Part shown: positions 32,670 to 40,647 of the stretch, in pieces
How the letters are laid out: every line of letters begins with the position of its first letter
Position numbering within the stretch: position 1 is the first letter of the stretch
Assembly: GCF_018885265.1 (NCBI RefSeq)
Contig: NZ_CP076538.1
Location: 2,268,001-2,332,000, forward strand
Reading direction: 5' to 3'
Length of the DNA: 64,000 bases
Source: Amycolatopsis aidingensis
GTDB taxonomy: Bacteria > Actinomycetota > Actinomycetes > Mycobacteriales > Pseudonocardiaceae
Position numbers and translations under genes: made by a program
Notes under the pieces: generated by a model
Database searches by the model: none
What the model saw: only the letters and a program-made list of their open reading frames with translations
What the model was told of the DNA's origin: nothing

Positions 32670-34256
32670 TCAGGTGCTCGGCACCGCGACTCGCCTGGCC
32701 AGCACCTGGTGCAGGATGTCGGCGAGGAACCGCGCCGGGTCCAGGACCGGTGCCGTGGCCCGCATCGCGATGATCGCGTCCGGTCGCACGAGCAGGGCAC
32801 CATCGTCGGGCAGCCACGGTGCGCGGACCCGGTGCGCCGGTAGGCCGACGTCCGCCGCGGCGGCGAGCCACTGCTCGCCCGCGGGGCCCACCAGCAGGGT
32901 CCATCGGGACGCGACCAGGTCGAGCGTGGAGACCCCGTCGACCCACGTGTGGGGCACCCGTGAGCCCGGCGAGCCGTCCAGCGCCACCGCCAGGTCCACC
33001 GTGGACGGGAGTTCCGGCCGCGGGTCGACGACGGCTGCCGAGTCGTAGCGCTGGCCGAGGTGCACGACCGGCGCCGCCCACACCCCTGCCGCCGCCCTGG
33101 CGGCGTCGGCCTCGGGCCCTTGCCCCCAGTGCAGCTGCGGGTCGGCGAGCCTGCGCATCGCCTGGTCCAGCGTCGCCGCGGCGACCGGCTCGCGCTCCTG
33201 CGCGTAGGTGCCGAGCAGCCCGGCACCCGCCTCACCCTTGTGCACGGCGGCCAGCTTCCACGCCAGGTTGTGCGCGTCGGCGACCCCGGTGTTGAGGCCG
33301 AACGCGCCCAGCGGCGACACGGTGTGCGCGGCGTCGCCGACGAGGAACACGCGGCCGACGGCGAAGCGGTCGGCCAGGCAGCTGCGGGGCCGCCACGGGA
33401 GCACGCTGCGCACCTCGACGTCGAGGTCGGGATCGCCGACCGCCGCCCGGACGACCGCGGCGCAGCGCTCGTGCGTGAAGTCCTCGGGGCGCTCGCCCCC
33501 GTCGACGTCGCAAGCGACGTGGAAGACCCAGTTCGTTTCGCCGTCCACGGTCGCCAGCAGGCCGGGTGCATCCGGCGTGGTGATCGTGCAGGTGGCGAAG
33601 GACATTCCCCGCAGGTGGGGTCGGAGGTCGGCGCGGAACAGGATATTGATCATCGACTTGCCCAGGTCGCCCGCCCCGGAGGTGCCCACGCCGAGCGCGG
33701 TCCGCACGGCGCTGTGCGTGCCGTCCGCGGCCACCACGCGCGCGCAGCGCAGCGAGTAGCGGCTGTGGGGCCCCGCCAGCTCGACGTCGACCCCTTCGGC
33801 GTCCTGCGAGATCCCGACCAGGCGGGTCGACCAGCGCAGATCCGCTCCACGGCGCGCCAGGTCGGCCGCCACCACGGCGTCGAGCCGGTCCTGCGCGCAG
33901 ACGCCGCGCAGCCGGAACGGCGTCGTGTCCAGTTCATCTGCGGACGGGGCCGGCATGGGCATGGTCGTGACGTCGCCCGCGCCCATCTCGACGACGGTCC
34001 GCGCCACCGCCTTGCCCGCGCCGCCCCGGAGGTCGACCGCGGCGGCGTCGACGGCGGTGTCCAGCCCGAGCTCGCGCAGGACCTCGACGGTACGCGGCCC
34101 GATGCCGGTGGCGCGCGGGTGGACCGACGGCCCGGACCGGCGTTCGACGAGCACCGCGGGGACGCCGTGGTGGGCGAGCAGCGCCGCGGTGAGCAGCCCG
34201 ACGCTGCCGCCTCCGGCCACCAGCACCGCCACTTCTGGATACGCTGTTTCCGTCAT
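32670..34256 (-). CDS. FAD-dependent aromatic monooxygenase (PHBH/polyketide hydroxylase type)
   Basis: 528 residues from the ATG at 34256. FAD motifs: dinucleotide fold VLVAGGGSVGLLTAALLAHHG, the Arg loop GIGPRTVEVLRELGL, DG motif ARVVAADGTHSAVRTALG and the GD motif GRVFLVGDAAHTVSPLGAFG followed by DAHNLAWKL. A C-terminal thioredoxin-like part (from about residue 390) matches PheA/TfdB, MhpA and rifampicin-monooxygenase-type enzymes. It hydroxylates an aromatic or polyketide substrate with NAD(P)H. It is divergent from a TetR gene, so it may be substrate-induced. Confidence 0.9.
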   Translation of the reverse strand: MTETAYPEVAVLVAGGGSVGLLTAALLAHHGVPAVLVERRSGPSVHPRATGIGPRTVEVLRELGLDTAVDAAAVDLRGGAGKAVARTVVEMGAGDVTTMPMPAPSADELDTTPFRLRGVCAQDRLDAVVAADLARRGADLRWSTRLVGISQDAEGVDVELAGPHSRYSLRCARVVAADGTHSAVRTALGVGTSGAGDLGKSMINILFRADLRPHLRGMSFATCTITTPDAPGLLATVDGETNWVFHVACDVDGGERPEDFTHERCAAVVRAAVGDPDLDVEVRSVLPWRPRSCLADRFAVGRVFLVGDAAHTVSPLGAFGLNTGVADAHNLAWKLAAVHKGEAGAGLLGTYAQEREPVAAATLDQAMRRLADPQLHWGQGPEADAARAAAGVWAAPVVHLGQRYDSAAVVDPRPELPSTVDLAVALDGSPGSRVPHTWVDGVSTLDLVASRWTLLVGPAGEQWLAAAADVGLPAHRVRAPWLPDDGALLVRPDAIIAMRATAPVLDPARFLADILHQVLARRVAVPST

Positions 34257-34310
34257 GGATACACCGTAGCCAGAAGGTAGAATGCCGGTCAACGAAGAAG
34301 GGAGCCACCC

Positions 34311-35056
34311 ATGACCGAACCCGCTCCTTCGTCGGTGTGGACCAGGCCTCGCCCCGAACCCCGCCGGCGCGCACCGGGGGTGGACCAGTACGTGGCCACC
34401 GCGCTGGCCATCGCCGACGCGGAGGGCTTGGCCGCGGTGTCGATGCGCCGGGTCGCGGGCGACCTCGGTTCCGGGACGGCCACCCTCTACCGCTACATCA
34501 CCAACCGTGACGAGTTGGTGGAGCTGATGGTCGACGCGGCGCAGGGCGAGGAGCCGCTCCCCGAGCCCGCGGGGACTGGCGCGCCGACCTGGCCGCGGTC
34601 GCGCACGCGCTGCGCGCGACCCTGCTGCGGCACCCATGGCTGGCGGGCGAACTGGCGGGCAGGCCCTCGCTCGGCCCCAACTCGTTGCGGCGGTCCGAAT
34701 CCGCGCTGCGCGCCGCCGTCGCGCTCACGCCCGACATCACCCTGGCCTCGCAGGCGCTCGGCGCCGTGCACGCGTACGTGCTGGGCTCGGTGGCCGCCCA
34801 GCAGGCCGCTCGGCACGCCGAGCAGCGCACCGGCCTCACCAAGGAGCAGTGGCAGCGCAGCGTCGGCCCCTACATCAGCGAGGTCCTCGCGGCGGGCGAG
34901 CACCCGACGCTCGCCCGCCGCGTCCACGAAGCAGAGGAACTCGACCCCGACGCCGAGTTCGCGTTCGGTCTGGATTGCGTGCTCGACGGTCTCGCGGCCC
35001 GTTGCGAGGGACGAGCAGGTTCAGCACCGTTTTCCGCTGGCTGTCAGAGCTCGTAG
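34311..35056 (+). pseudogene. TetR-family regulator with frameshift near 34574
   Basis: The N-terminal HTH is intact: LAIADAEGLAAVSMRRVAGD and LGSGTATLYRYITNRDELVE. The frame is lost in CCCGCGGGGACTGG at 34566-34579. From there the TetR_C domain continues in another frame (DWRADLAAVAHALRATLLRH, LASQALGAVHAYVLGSVAAQ, FAFGLDCVLDGLAAR) to the TAG at 35054-35056. One extra G would restore a protein of about 248 residues. It is divergent from the monooxygenase and would be its regulator. Decay or a homopolymer error is possible. Confidence 0.8.
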
Positions 35057-35096
35057 CTGAGGTCTTTGGCGGTGACGGAGTTATGTGGCCCCACTT

Positions 35097-35489
35097 TCAC
35101 TGGCCGGCGAGCTGATGGGGCTGCCGAAGGTCGTGATCTTGGTGGATGAGCTTCCCGGAAGCGTAGCGGGTGTATTCCGGCTGCCACCCGTCTCGGTAGT
35201 CCGGGTCGTCGGCGAGCGGCAGCGCCAGAGATCGGACATGCAGGCATGGCCATGCCTCGACGTTGATGTGGAGGTAGCTGGGGAAGACTGAACCGGCAGG
35301 AATCTGCGAGCATGTTGCGCAGCCGGTGAACATTGCCCCTCGTGTTTCCGCGCGGCCTCCGCCGCCTTCGAAGTATGGGGCCATCATGCGCGTAGGTTCA
35401 TGGGCGACGAGCTGTTCGAAGCCGGTCTCGTCAAGCCGCATCAGCAGGAAGTTGAGTAGATCCTCGACAGAACGGTCATGGTGGGCCAC
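35097..35489 (-). CDS. DUF6221-family protein
   Basis: 130 residues from a GTG (MAHHDRSVEDLLNFLLMRLDE). The C-terminal block VRSLALPLADDPDYRDGW is the hallmark of DUF6221, small actinomycete proteins of unknown function often found in mobile or accessory DNA. The centre (TGCATCSQIPAG) has an unusual Cys-x2-Cys. It overlaps the upstream short ORF by 49 bp. Codon use is less G+C-biased than in neighbouring genes, consistent with acquired DNA. Confidence 0.6.
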   Translation of the reverse strand: MAHHDRSVEDLLNFLLMRLDETGFEQLVAHEPTRMMAPYFEGGGGRAETRGAMFTGCATCSQIPAGSVFPSYLHINVEAWPCLHVRSLALPLADDPDYRDGWQPEYTRYASGKLIHQDHDLRQPHQLAGQ

Positions 35490-35674
35490 TGTGAGATCGT
35501 CTCATGAGCGCGTCGCCTGAGATAATCTTGCAGCATCGACAAACCCTTGCGCCCCAACGCGACCCTCTCGATCACCTCCCGCGCGACCGCCTCGGCCAAG
35601 CCCGGGACCGCCGCGGCGATCCACTCGCCGAGCTCGTCCAGATTCGTCTGCGCGATCCGGGCGCGTAGCGCCAC
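35441..35674 (-). CDS. Short ORF or gene fragment, unknown
   Basis: 77 residues; the first 50 (for example ARIAQTNLDELGEWIAAAVP and AREVIERVALGRKGLSML) have the composition of a real helical domain, but no family is recognised. The last 25 residues overlap DUF6221 and look like read-through. In-frame sequence continues upstream of the GTG for about 20 codons before a stop. It may be the 3' end of a gene lost by rearrangement. Confidence 0.35.
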   Translation of the reverse strand: MALRARIAQTNLDELGEWIAAAVPGLAEAVAREVIERVALGRKGLSMLQDYLRRRAHETISQWPTMTVLSRIYSTSC

Positions 35675-35962
35675 CCCGTAAACTTGGCCCGGCGTCGCCG
35701 GTCTGGGCAGCTGGCGCGGCGCGGGTTCCCATCACAGTGCCCGTGGTCGGGCGGATCGTGGTGCGCCGTGGTGACGGTTTATCGGCGCCAGCGGCCTTGC
35801 CAGTGCCGGTCTTGCGCACCTGGGCTGGGGTGGCGGTGATCTCGATCAGGGTGGAGATCCGGGAGGACACCGGGTACAGGCCTGTGCCGCGCGAGCGGAG
35901 CGAGGCAATCCAACACCGCCCAATCCCGATGAGTTTCTCCCGACCCGGCAGTCTGTACTGCC
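35675..35962. other. Interval without a supported gene
   Basis: Nothing certain is seen. The minus strand has protein-like segments (STLIEITATPAQVRKTGTGK and DKPSPRRTTIRPTTGTVMG) in a different frame from the short ORF at 35441-35674. The two could be parts of one gene broken by a frameshift. No promoter, repeat or RNA structure stands out. The RibD-like gene downstream starts at 35963. Confidence 0.3.
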
Positions 35963-36529
35963 ATGGGAAAGCTGACCTATGGCATGAACGTCTCGGTGGA
36001 CGGCTACACCACCGACGCGAACGGCGACCTCGGCTGGAGCGTGCCGGACGACGAGTTGCACCAGTACTGGAACGACCGGACCAGGGACATCGCGCTGTCG
36101 CTGTACGGCCGGAAGCTGTACGAGCTGATGTCAGCCCACTGGCCGACCGCCGGCCAGGCACCCGGCGTGCCCCCGGTGGAGGCCGAGTACGCCCGGCTGT
36201 GGCTCGCGATGCCGAAGGTGGTGTTCTCGCAGAACCTGGAGTCGGTCGACTGGAACTCCAGGTTGGAGCGGGGTGACGTCGTCGAGGTCGCGAGGAGGCT
36301 CAAGGCCGAGACCGACGGCCTGATGGAAGTGGGTGGCGCCACGCTCGCCGCGCCCCTGGTCCGGGCCGGCCTCGTGGACGAGTTCCAGGTGCTGGTCACG
36401 CCGGTCGCGATCGGCGGCGGCACCCCGTTCTTCCCGTCACTGGACAAGTGGCTGAAGCTGGAGCTGGTGGAGAACCGCACCTTCTCGTCGGGCGCGGTCC
36501 TCCTGCGCTACGAGCCCGTACGCGGCTAG
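35963..36529 (+). CDS. Dihydrofolate reductase-family (RibD C-terminal-like) protein
   Basis: 188 residues with LTYGMNVSVDGYTTDANGDL at the start, LYGRKLYELMSAHWP, LMEVGGATLAAPLVRAGLVD and VAIGGGTPFFPSLDKWLKLE. This is the YyaP/YwjB-like branch of DHFR-fold proteins, which bind NADPH; the substrate is unknown. No regulator is adjacent, unlike the related gene at 28774. Confidence 0.87.
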   Translation: MGKLTYGMNVSVDGYTTDANGDLGWSVPDDELHQYWNDRTRDIALSLYGRKLYELMSAHWPTAGQAPGVPPVEAEYARLWLAMPKVVFSQNLESVDWNSRLERGDVVEVARRLKAETDGLMEVGGATLAAPLVRAGLVDEFQVLVTPVAIGGGTPFFPSLDKWLKLELVENRTFSSGAVLLRYEPVRG

Positions 36530-36683
36530 GAGACGCTGACGACCGGGGAGCCCGTCCAGGCACCGTGGGTCAGAGATGGGAGACCGGGGCCTGCTTGGCA
36601 CTCTTTCCGCGGTATCTGATCAAATGATTGGACAACTGTCATCTGCACGCGGAAACTACACGGATGCTATTTAACTGGTGGAG

Positions 36684-36705
36684 CGACAGTATTCGAACCC
36701 TGTCG
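36684..36705. repeat. Hairpin in the 203-bp gap 36530-36732
   Basis: CGACAG (36684-36689) and CTGTCG (36700-36705) flank a 10-base loop containing TTCGAA. It is a possible bidirectional terminator or operator. The surrounding gap is A+T-rich for this genome (ATTTAACTGG) and holds no gene. The loop resembles a tRNA T-loop but the stem does not pair as one, so a tRNA is not called. Confidence 0.3.
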
Positions 36706-36732
36706 TATTCCTCTTCCGTATCGGTTTATGGG

Positions 36733-37344
36733 TCAGAGTACGACGTCATCCTGGTGGGCGCTGAGCTCGGCTGAGCGCGTTTCGGTGGCGTGTTTGGTGC
36801 GCTGTATCCGGTCGGTCCACGTTGCTGTGGCACCGAACGCGGTTTCGGCGAAGCCCACCTCGCGGATGGCTTCGGGCAGTGCCGGGTCGTCGGCGGCCAG
36901 TAGTCGTACCGGGTCGCCCAGCGCGACGGTGAACGGGGGCACGAAGTACTCCGCCGGAGTCACGGTGCGCGCGTGCACCAGGGCACTGACCGCGACGGTG
37001 GTGCCCTCGTCGAGCCTCGCTGTCTGCAGTACGGTCACGGCCGTCGCCAGGTAGGAGCAACGGGCGACCGTGCACCCCAGCAACGTCGCATGCGGGCCGA
37101 CGAACACATGATCGCCGACATCGACCGGTTGCGGCCCGGCCACCGCGGACGCGCGGAGTACGGCGTGCTCGCCGATGATGCTGTGGTCGCCGATCGTCAC
37201 CCGTGAGCCTTCAGCGTCCAGCACGGCGCCCGAAAGAACACGTGCGTGTGCGGCCACTTCCACGTCACCGATGAGGGTCGCGGTCGGTGCCACGTAGGCG
37301 TCGGCGTGCACCCGGGGCTCCCGGTGACGATGTCGAATGCGCAT
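36733..37344 (-). CDS. Left-handed beta-helix protein, gamma-carbonic-anhydrase-like
   Basis: 203 residues with hexapeptide turns: VHADAYVAPTATLIGDVEVA, VTIGDHSIIGEHAVLRASAV, DVGDHVFVGPHATLLGCTV. The spacing is that of the gamma-CA/YrdA group. The usual His pair of the GHNxxxHG motif is reduced to VGPHATLLG, so the zinc site appears incomplete and carbonic anhydrase activity is doubtful. The C-terminal 70 residues are mostly helical. No clear operon partner. Confidence 0.83.
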   Translation of the reverse strand: MRIRHRHREPRVHADAYVAPTATLIGDVEVAAHARVLSGAVLDAEGSRVTIGDHSIIGEHAVLRASAVAGPQPVDVGDHVFVGPHATLLGCTVARCSYLATAVTVLQTARLDEGTTVAVSALVHARTVTPAEYFVPPFTVALGDPVRLLAADDPALPEAIREVGFAETAFGATATWTDRIQRTKHATETRSAELSAHQDDVVL

Positions 37345-37482
37345 GTCCGGATGCTACGAAGTGATCGCTGGCGTGGCTGGCGGTTTTCCGACGTGCCGTT
37401 CGACGGCTCGCGGAGAACGCTATTCGTGCGGCGGCGTGGTAGGTGGCCCAGGCGATGACACAACATCAAACCGTGGCCAATG

Positions 37483-37497
37483 TTGCATCAGATGCAA
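37483..37497. promoter_or_regulatory. Perfect 6-3-6 inverted repeat TTGCAT-CAG-ATGCAA
   Basis: It lies in the 159-bp gap upstream of the gamma-CA-like gene (start 37344) and 7 bp after the NlpC/P60 stop (37504). The form resembles a GntR/FadR-type operator, but no such regulator is nearby. It is too A+T-rich and lacks a T-run for a terminator. It may be an operator for a distant regulator or the trace of a lost gene. Confidence 0.4.
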
Positions 37498-37503
37498 TAA
37501 TGG

Positions 37504-38685
37504 TCAGTTGGCCGGTCGGCCCGCGCCCGCGTAGCTGTCGTTGGGCTTGCGGTAGTTGTGCACCTGCACGGCCTGGCCGAAGGTGGGCGCGTCGATCATC
37601 TGCTGGTTACCGATGTAGATGCCGACGTGGTGGATCTTGGTGTCCGGGTTGCCGTAGAAGATCAGGTCACCCAGGCGCGGTTCCTCATCCGCCGGGACCA
37701 ACGGTACGCTGCCGTACTGCCAGTGCGCGGTGCGTTTCAGCGTGATCCCGGCGCTGGCGTAGGCCGCGGTGGTCAGCCCGGAGCAGTCGAAACCGGGATC
37801 ACCTTTCTCCTTACCGTTGCCGCCCCAGATGTAGGGCAGGCCGATCTTCTCGATCGCGAAGCTGACCGCCTGCAGCGCGGCCGGGTTCGGCGGGGACTCG
37901 CGCTGCCCCACGGTGCCGTAGACGTTCGCGGTGGCCAGCACGCGGTGCAGGAACAGCGGCGCGTCCTGCAGGGTGGACACGGCGGCCAGCCAGTCCTTGC
38001 CATTGGCCAGGTTGCCGCCACCGGCGCACAGGGCATGCCCCGCGGTCAGCGCGGCATCGTCCACGTTCTGCACGTCCGGCTCGCCGGAACCGGCGCTACG
38101 GCCCCACTTCTCCCATACCGCGGGGGACAGCTGCAGCGGTCCGGCGGCCCCGGAGACCGAGACCACCTTCCCGGTGACATCGCGCAGCTCGATCGTGCCG
38201 ATCGGAGAGCTAGGCAGGCCGTCCTCGCCGAGCTGCCCGCCGCCTGCCCGCCCGTGGTCGGTCATGGTCTTGCCGATTCCGGCCAGGGTCACCCAGGACA
38301 GCTTGCATCCCGGCCGTTCCTCGCCGAGCGCCACGGTGGCGGCGGCGTAGGCGTGCATCGCCCGGCGCGGGATGTCCAGCCAGCCCGCGACCTCGTCCAC
38401 CCATCCCTCGAACCTGATGCCGGAGGGCTCGGGCGGCCCCTGCTGCTCGGGTGCGGCGGGTGGTGGCGGCGCGGGCGGGGGCGTGGTCGCGGAGACCTGC
38501 TGGTTTGCCAGTGCGGCGGTGGTGTCCCCGCCGTCCTCCGCGGTCGGGGCGTACACCAGCGCGAGCACGAACACGGCCACCACCAGCGCGGCGGCGCCCA
38601 GCGCGAGGTAGAGCCTGCGCCGCGGCCCTGCCGGGCGCGGGTCCTCCGGCGAATTCACGGGATCAGGGTAAGAAGGGCCGGTCAT
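37504..38685 (-). CDS. Membrane-anchored NlpC/P60 peptidoglycan hydrolase
   Basis: 393 residues. A cytoplasmic N-terminus and one membrane span (LALGAAALVVAVFVLALVY) are followed by a Pro-rich linker, a lytic-transglycosylase-like helical domain (GWLDIPRRAMHAYAAATVAL, AGPLQLSPAVWEKWG) and the C-terminal NlpC/P60 domain with Cys301 (GFDCSGLT) and the catalytic His in IHHVGIYIG. This layout is like mycobacterial/streptomycete cell-wall endopeptidases. Its start overlaps the nucleoside hydrolase stop by 4 bp (ATGA). The transglycosylase-like part has no clear catalytic Glu loop and may only bind wall. Confidence 0.9.
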   Translation of the reverse strand: MTGPSYPDPVNSPEDPRPAGPRRRLYLALGAAALVVAVFVLALVYAPTAEDGGDTTAALANQQVSATTPPPAPPPPAAPEQQGPPEPSGIRFEGWVDEVAGWLDIPRRAMHAYAAATVALGEERPGCKLSWVTLAGIGKTMTDHGRAGGGQLGEDGLPSSPIGTIELRDVTGKVVSVSGAAGPLQLSPAVWEKWGRSAGSGEPDVQNVDDAALTAGHALCAGGGNLANGKDWLAAVSTLQDAPLFLHRVLATANVYGTVGQRESPPNPAALQAVSFAIEKIGLPYIWGGNGKEKGDPGFDCSGLTTAAYASAGITLKRTAHWQYGSVPLVPADEEPRLGDLIFYGNPDTKIHHVGIYIGNQQMIDAPTFGQAVQVHNYRKPNDSYAGAGRPAN

Positions 38686-39650
38686 GGCCGGTCACCGCCC
38701 CCGCCGGTGAGCCTGCCGAGCACGAAGGCCCGCAGCCCGTCCAGATCGGTGTCCACCGCGACGTCGACGGCCGAGTGTGGCTCCTCGCGCTCCGCGGCCT
38801 CGGCCCGGCGCCGGTCCACCACGGTGGCGCCCCTGGACGGCCCCTGCGTGCAGTCGACGTCGATCGGCAGCCGCTCGGTTTCCAGGATGCCCTGGCTGAT
38901 CGCCTCCGCGACGGCGACCGCGTCGTGCATGACGATGCCGTTCCAGCCCAGCGCCTTGCGGTAGTAGTCCCGGTAGTCCGGGGTGAGCGCATCCAGCGCG
39001 GCGCCGACCGTGCCGGACTCGCGCAGGGCACCGAGCCAGTCGGTGTCCACCGCGCAGCGCACGGTCAGGTCCATCGGCACCAGGACCGCTGGCACCTCCT
39101 CCTCGACCAGCACCCGCCGCGCCGCCTCGGGATCGCTCCAGATGTTGAACTCGGCCGCCGGGGTGACGTTGCCCTGGCTCAGCCCGCCACCCATGATCAC
39201 CAGGCGGTCGATCTTCGGCCGCACGCTGGGGTGCGCCGCCAGTAGCGCGGCGATGTTGGTCAGCGGCCCGATCGGGGCGATGGTCACCGGTTCCTGCGCG
39301 GCCTCCAGCAGTGTGACCAGCAGGTTCACCGCGTCCACCTGGGCGAGCTCGCGGGCGGGTTCGGGCAGCGCCTCGGCCCGGCCGGAGAGGCCGTCCAGCC
39401 CGTGGGCGTAGCGGGCCCGGTGCGGCTGCGGGTAGACCAGGGGCCGCTCGGCACCGGCGGCGACCGGCACGTCCGGCCGCCCGCACAGGGCGAGTACCCG
39501 CTGGGCGTTGCGGGTGGTCGCGGCCAGCGGGACATTGCCGAAGACCGTGGTCACCCCGAGCAGGTCCACGTCCGGGCTGAGCGCCGCGAGGGTGATCGCG
39601 AACGCGTCGTCGACTCCCGGGTCGGTGTCGATGATCAACTGGGTCCCCAT
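38682..39650 (-). CDS. Nucleoside hydrolase (IUNH family)
   Basis: 322 residues from the ATG at 39650 with CAGGAG upstream. The calcium site is IIDTDPGVDDAFAI (Asp8, Asp10, Asp14, Asp15), and further marks are IAPIGPLTNIAALL, VIMGGGLSQGNVTPAAEFNIWSD and the C-terminal VMHDAVAVA. It cleaves the N-glycosidic bond of ribonucleosides for salvage; specificity cannot be read. Translationally coupled to the NlpC/P60 gene, an unexpected partner. It is divergent from the beta-helix acyltransferase. Confidence 0.92.
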   Translation of the reverse strand: MGTQLIIDTDPGVDDAFAITLAALSPDVDLLGVTTVFGNVPLAATTRNAQRVLALCGRPDVPVAAGAERPLVYPQPHRARYAHGLDGLSGRAEALPEPARELAQVDAVNLLVTLLEAAQEPVTIAPIGPLTNIAALLAAHPSVRPKIDRLVIMGGGLSQGNVTPAAEFNIWSDPEAARRVLVEEEVPAVLVPMDLTVRCAVDTDWLGALRESGTVGAALDALTPDYRDYYRKALGWNGIVMHDAVAVAEAISQGILETERLPIDVDCTQGPSRGATVVDRRRAEAAEREEPHSAVDVAVDTDLDGLRAFVLGRLTGGGGDRP

Positions 39651-39699
39651 GCCGCTCCTGTCTGCGCCGAGCCTCCGAGAACAGGTTACGGTCAGGTGC

Positions 39700-40455
39700 A
39701 TGACGTCCATGTGGGGTTCGCCGATACTGTCCAGGGTGCAGGCGTGGCGCAGGGCGCGCCGCGACCCCCGGCAGGCGAGGTTCCTGACCGCCGACTCGCT
39801 GCGCTGGGTACTGCGCCACCGGGCCTACACTCCCTGGTACCTGGTGCGGTACTGGCGTCTGCTCAAGTTCCGGATCGCCAACCCGCATATCGTGCTGCGC
39901 GGGATGGTGTTCCTCGGCAAGGACGTGGAGATCCACTGCCGCCCCGGCTACGGCCGGATGGAGATCGGCCGCTGGGTGCACATCGGCGACGGCAACGCGA
40001 TCCGCTGCCACGAAGGCTCACTGCGGATCGGGGACAAGTCGGTCTTCGGCAGGCAGAACGTGATCAACGGCTACCTGGACATCGAGCTCGGCTCCGCGTC
40101 CCTGATCGCCGACTGGGTCTACATCTGCGACTTCGACCACGTCACCACCGACATCAACCTGCCGATCAAGGACCAGGGCATCGTGAAGGCCCCGGTGCGG
40201 ATCGGCCCGGACTGCTGGATCGGCACCAAGGTCTCGGTGCTGAAAGGCACCAGGATCGGCCGTGGCTGCGTGCTCGGCGCGCATGCGGTGGTGCGCGGGG
40301 ACGTCCCGGACTACGCGATCGCGGTCGGTTCACCCGCGCGGGTGGTGCGGGACCGCAAGGCCGACTACGAGGCAGACGCCGAGCGCAGGGCGGCGGTGCA
40401 GGACATGGCCCGTAAGGCCAACGAGGCCCTGCAGAAGTCCCTGGGTGAGTCCTAG
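39700..40455 (+). CDS. Left-handed beta-helix acyltransferase (Rv3034c-like)
   Basis: 251 residues from the ATG at 39700. An N-terminal helical part (WVLRHRAYTPWYLVRYWRLL) precedes hexapeptide repeats (VFLGKDVEIHCRPGYGRMEI, VWIG-like turns, IGPDCWIGTKVSVLKGTRIG, VVRGDVPDYAIAVGSPARVV). The closing motif is that of maltose/galactoside O-acetyltransferases. M. tuberculosis Rv3034c, a possible transferase near the MGLP genes, has this architecture; that link is from memory and needs alignment. Its last 4 bp overlap the convergent DUF397 gene. Confidence 0.85.
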   Translation: MTSMWGSPILSRVQAWRRARRDPRQARFLTADSLRWVLRHRAYTPWYLVRYWRLLKFRIANPHIVLRGMVFLGKDVEIHCRPGYGRMEIGRWVHIGDGNAIRCHEGSLRIGDKSVFGRQNVINGYLDIELGSASLIADWVYICDFDHVTTDINLPIKDQGIVKAPVRIGPDCWIGTKVSVLKGTRIGRGCVLGAHAVVRGDVPDYAIAVGSPARVVRDRKADYEADAERRAAVQDMARKANEALQKSLGES

Positions 40456-40634
40456 GCCCCGCGCACGGCCCGGAGGAAACGGTTCCAGGCGTCGGCGGGG
40501 AAGGTGAGCGGCGGCCCGGCGGGCCGCTTGGAGTCCCGGACAGCCACTACTTCTTCGCCGAACGCCACCTCGACGCAGTCACTCTGTTCCTCGCCGACGC
40601 TGTAGCTGCTCTTCCGCCAGTTCGCGTGCGGCAT
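40452..40634 (-). CDS. DUF397 protein
   Basis: 60 residues, typical full length for DUF397: WRKSSYS at the start, DCVEVAF, VAVRDSKRPAGPPLTF and a W-x-F ending. It lies 13 bp downstream of a Scr1-type XRE gene. Such XRE/DUF397 pairs are numerous in streptomycetes and relatives, act in development and secondary metabolism (WhiJ/AbaA-like systems), and behave somewhat like toxin-antitoxin pairs. The partner interaction is inferred from gene order. Confidence 0.93.
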   Translation of the reverse strand: MPHANWRKSSYSVGEEQSDCVEVAFGEEVVAVRDSKRPAGPPLTFPADAWNRFLRAVRGA

Positions 40635-40647
40635 GCCGGGCTCCTTG

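Noticed and set aside
36684..36705. Possible tRNA T-arm (loop with TTCGAA)
   Set aside because: The stem pairs as a simple 6-bp hairpin around a 10-base loop, not as a 5-bp stem with a 7-base T-loop, and no acceptor, D or anticodon arms are found nearby.
36733..37344. Call as active gamma-carbonic anhydrase
   Set aside because: The GHNxxxHG metal motif is incomplete (VGPHATLLG), so only the fold is claimed.
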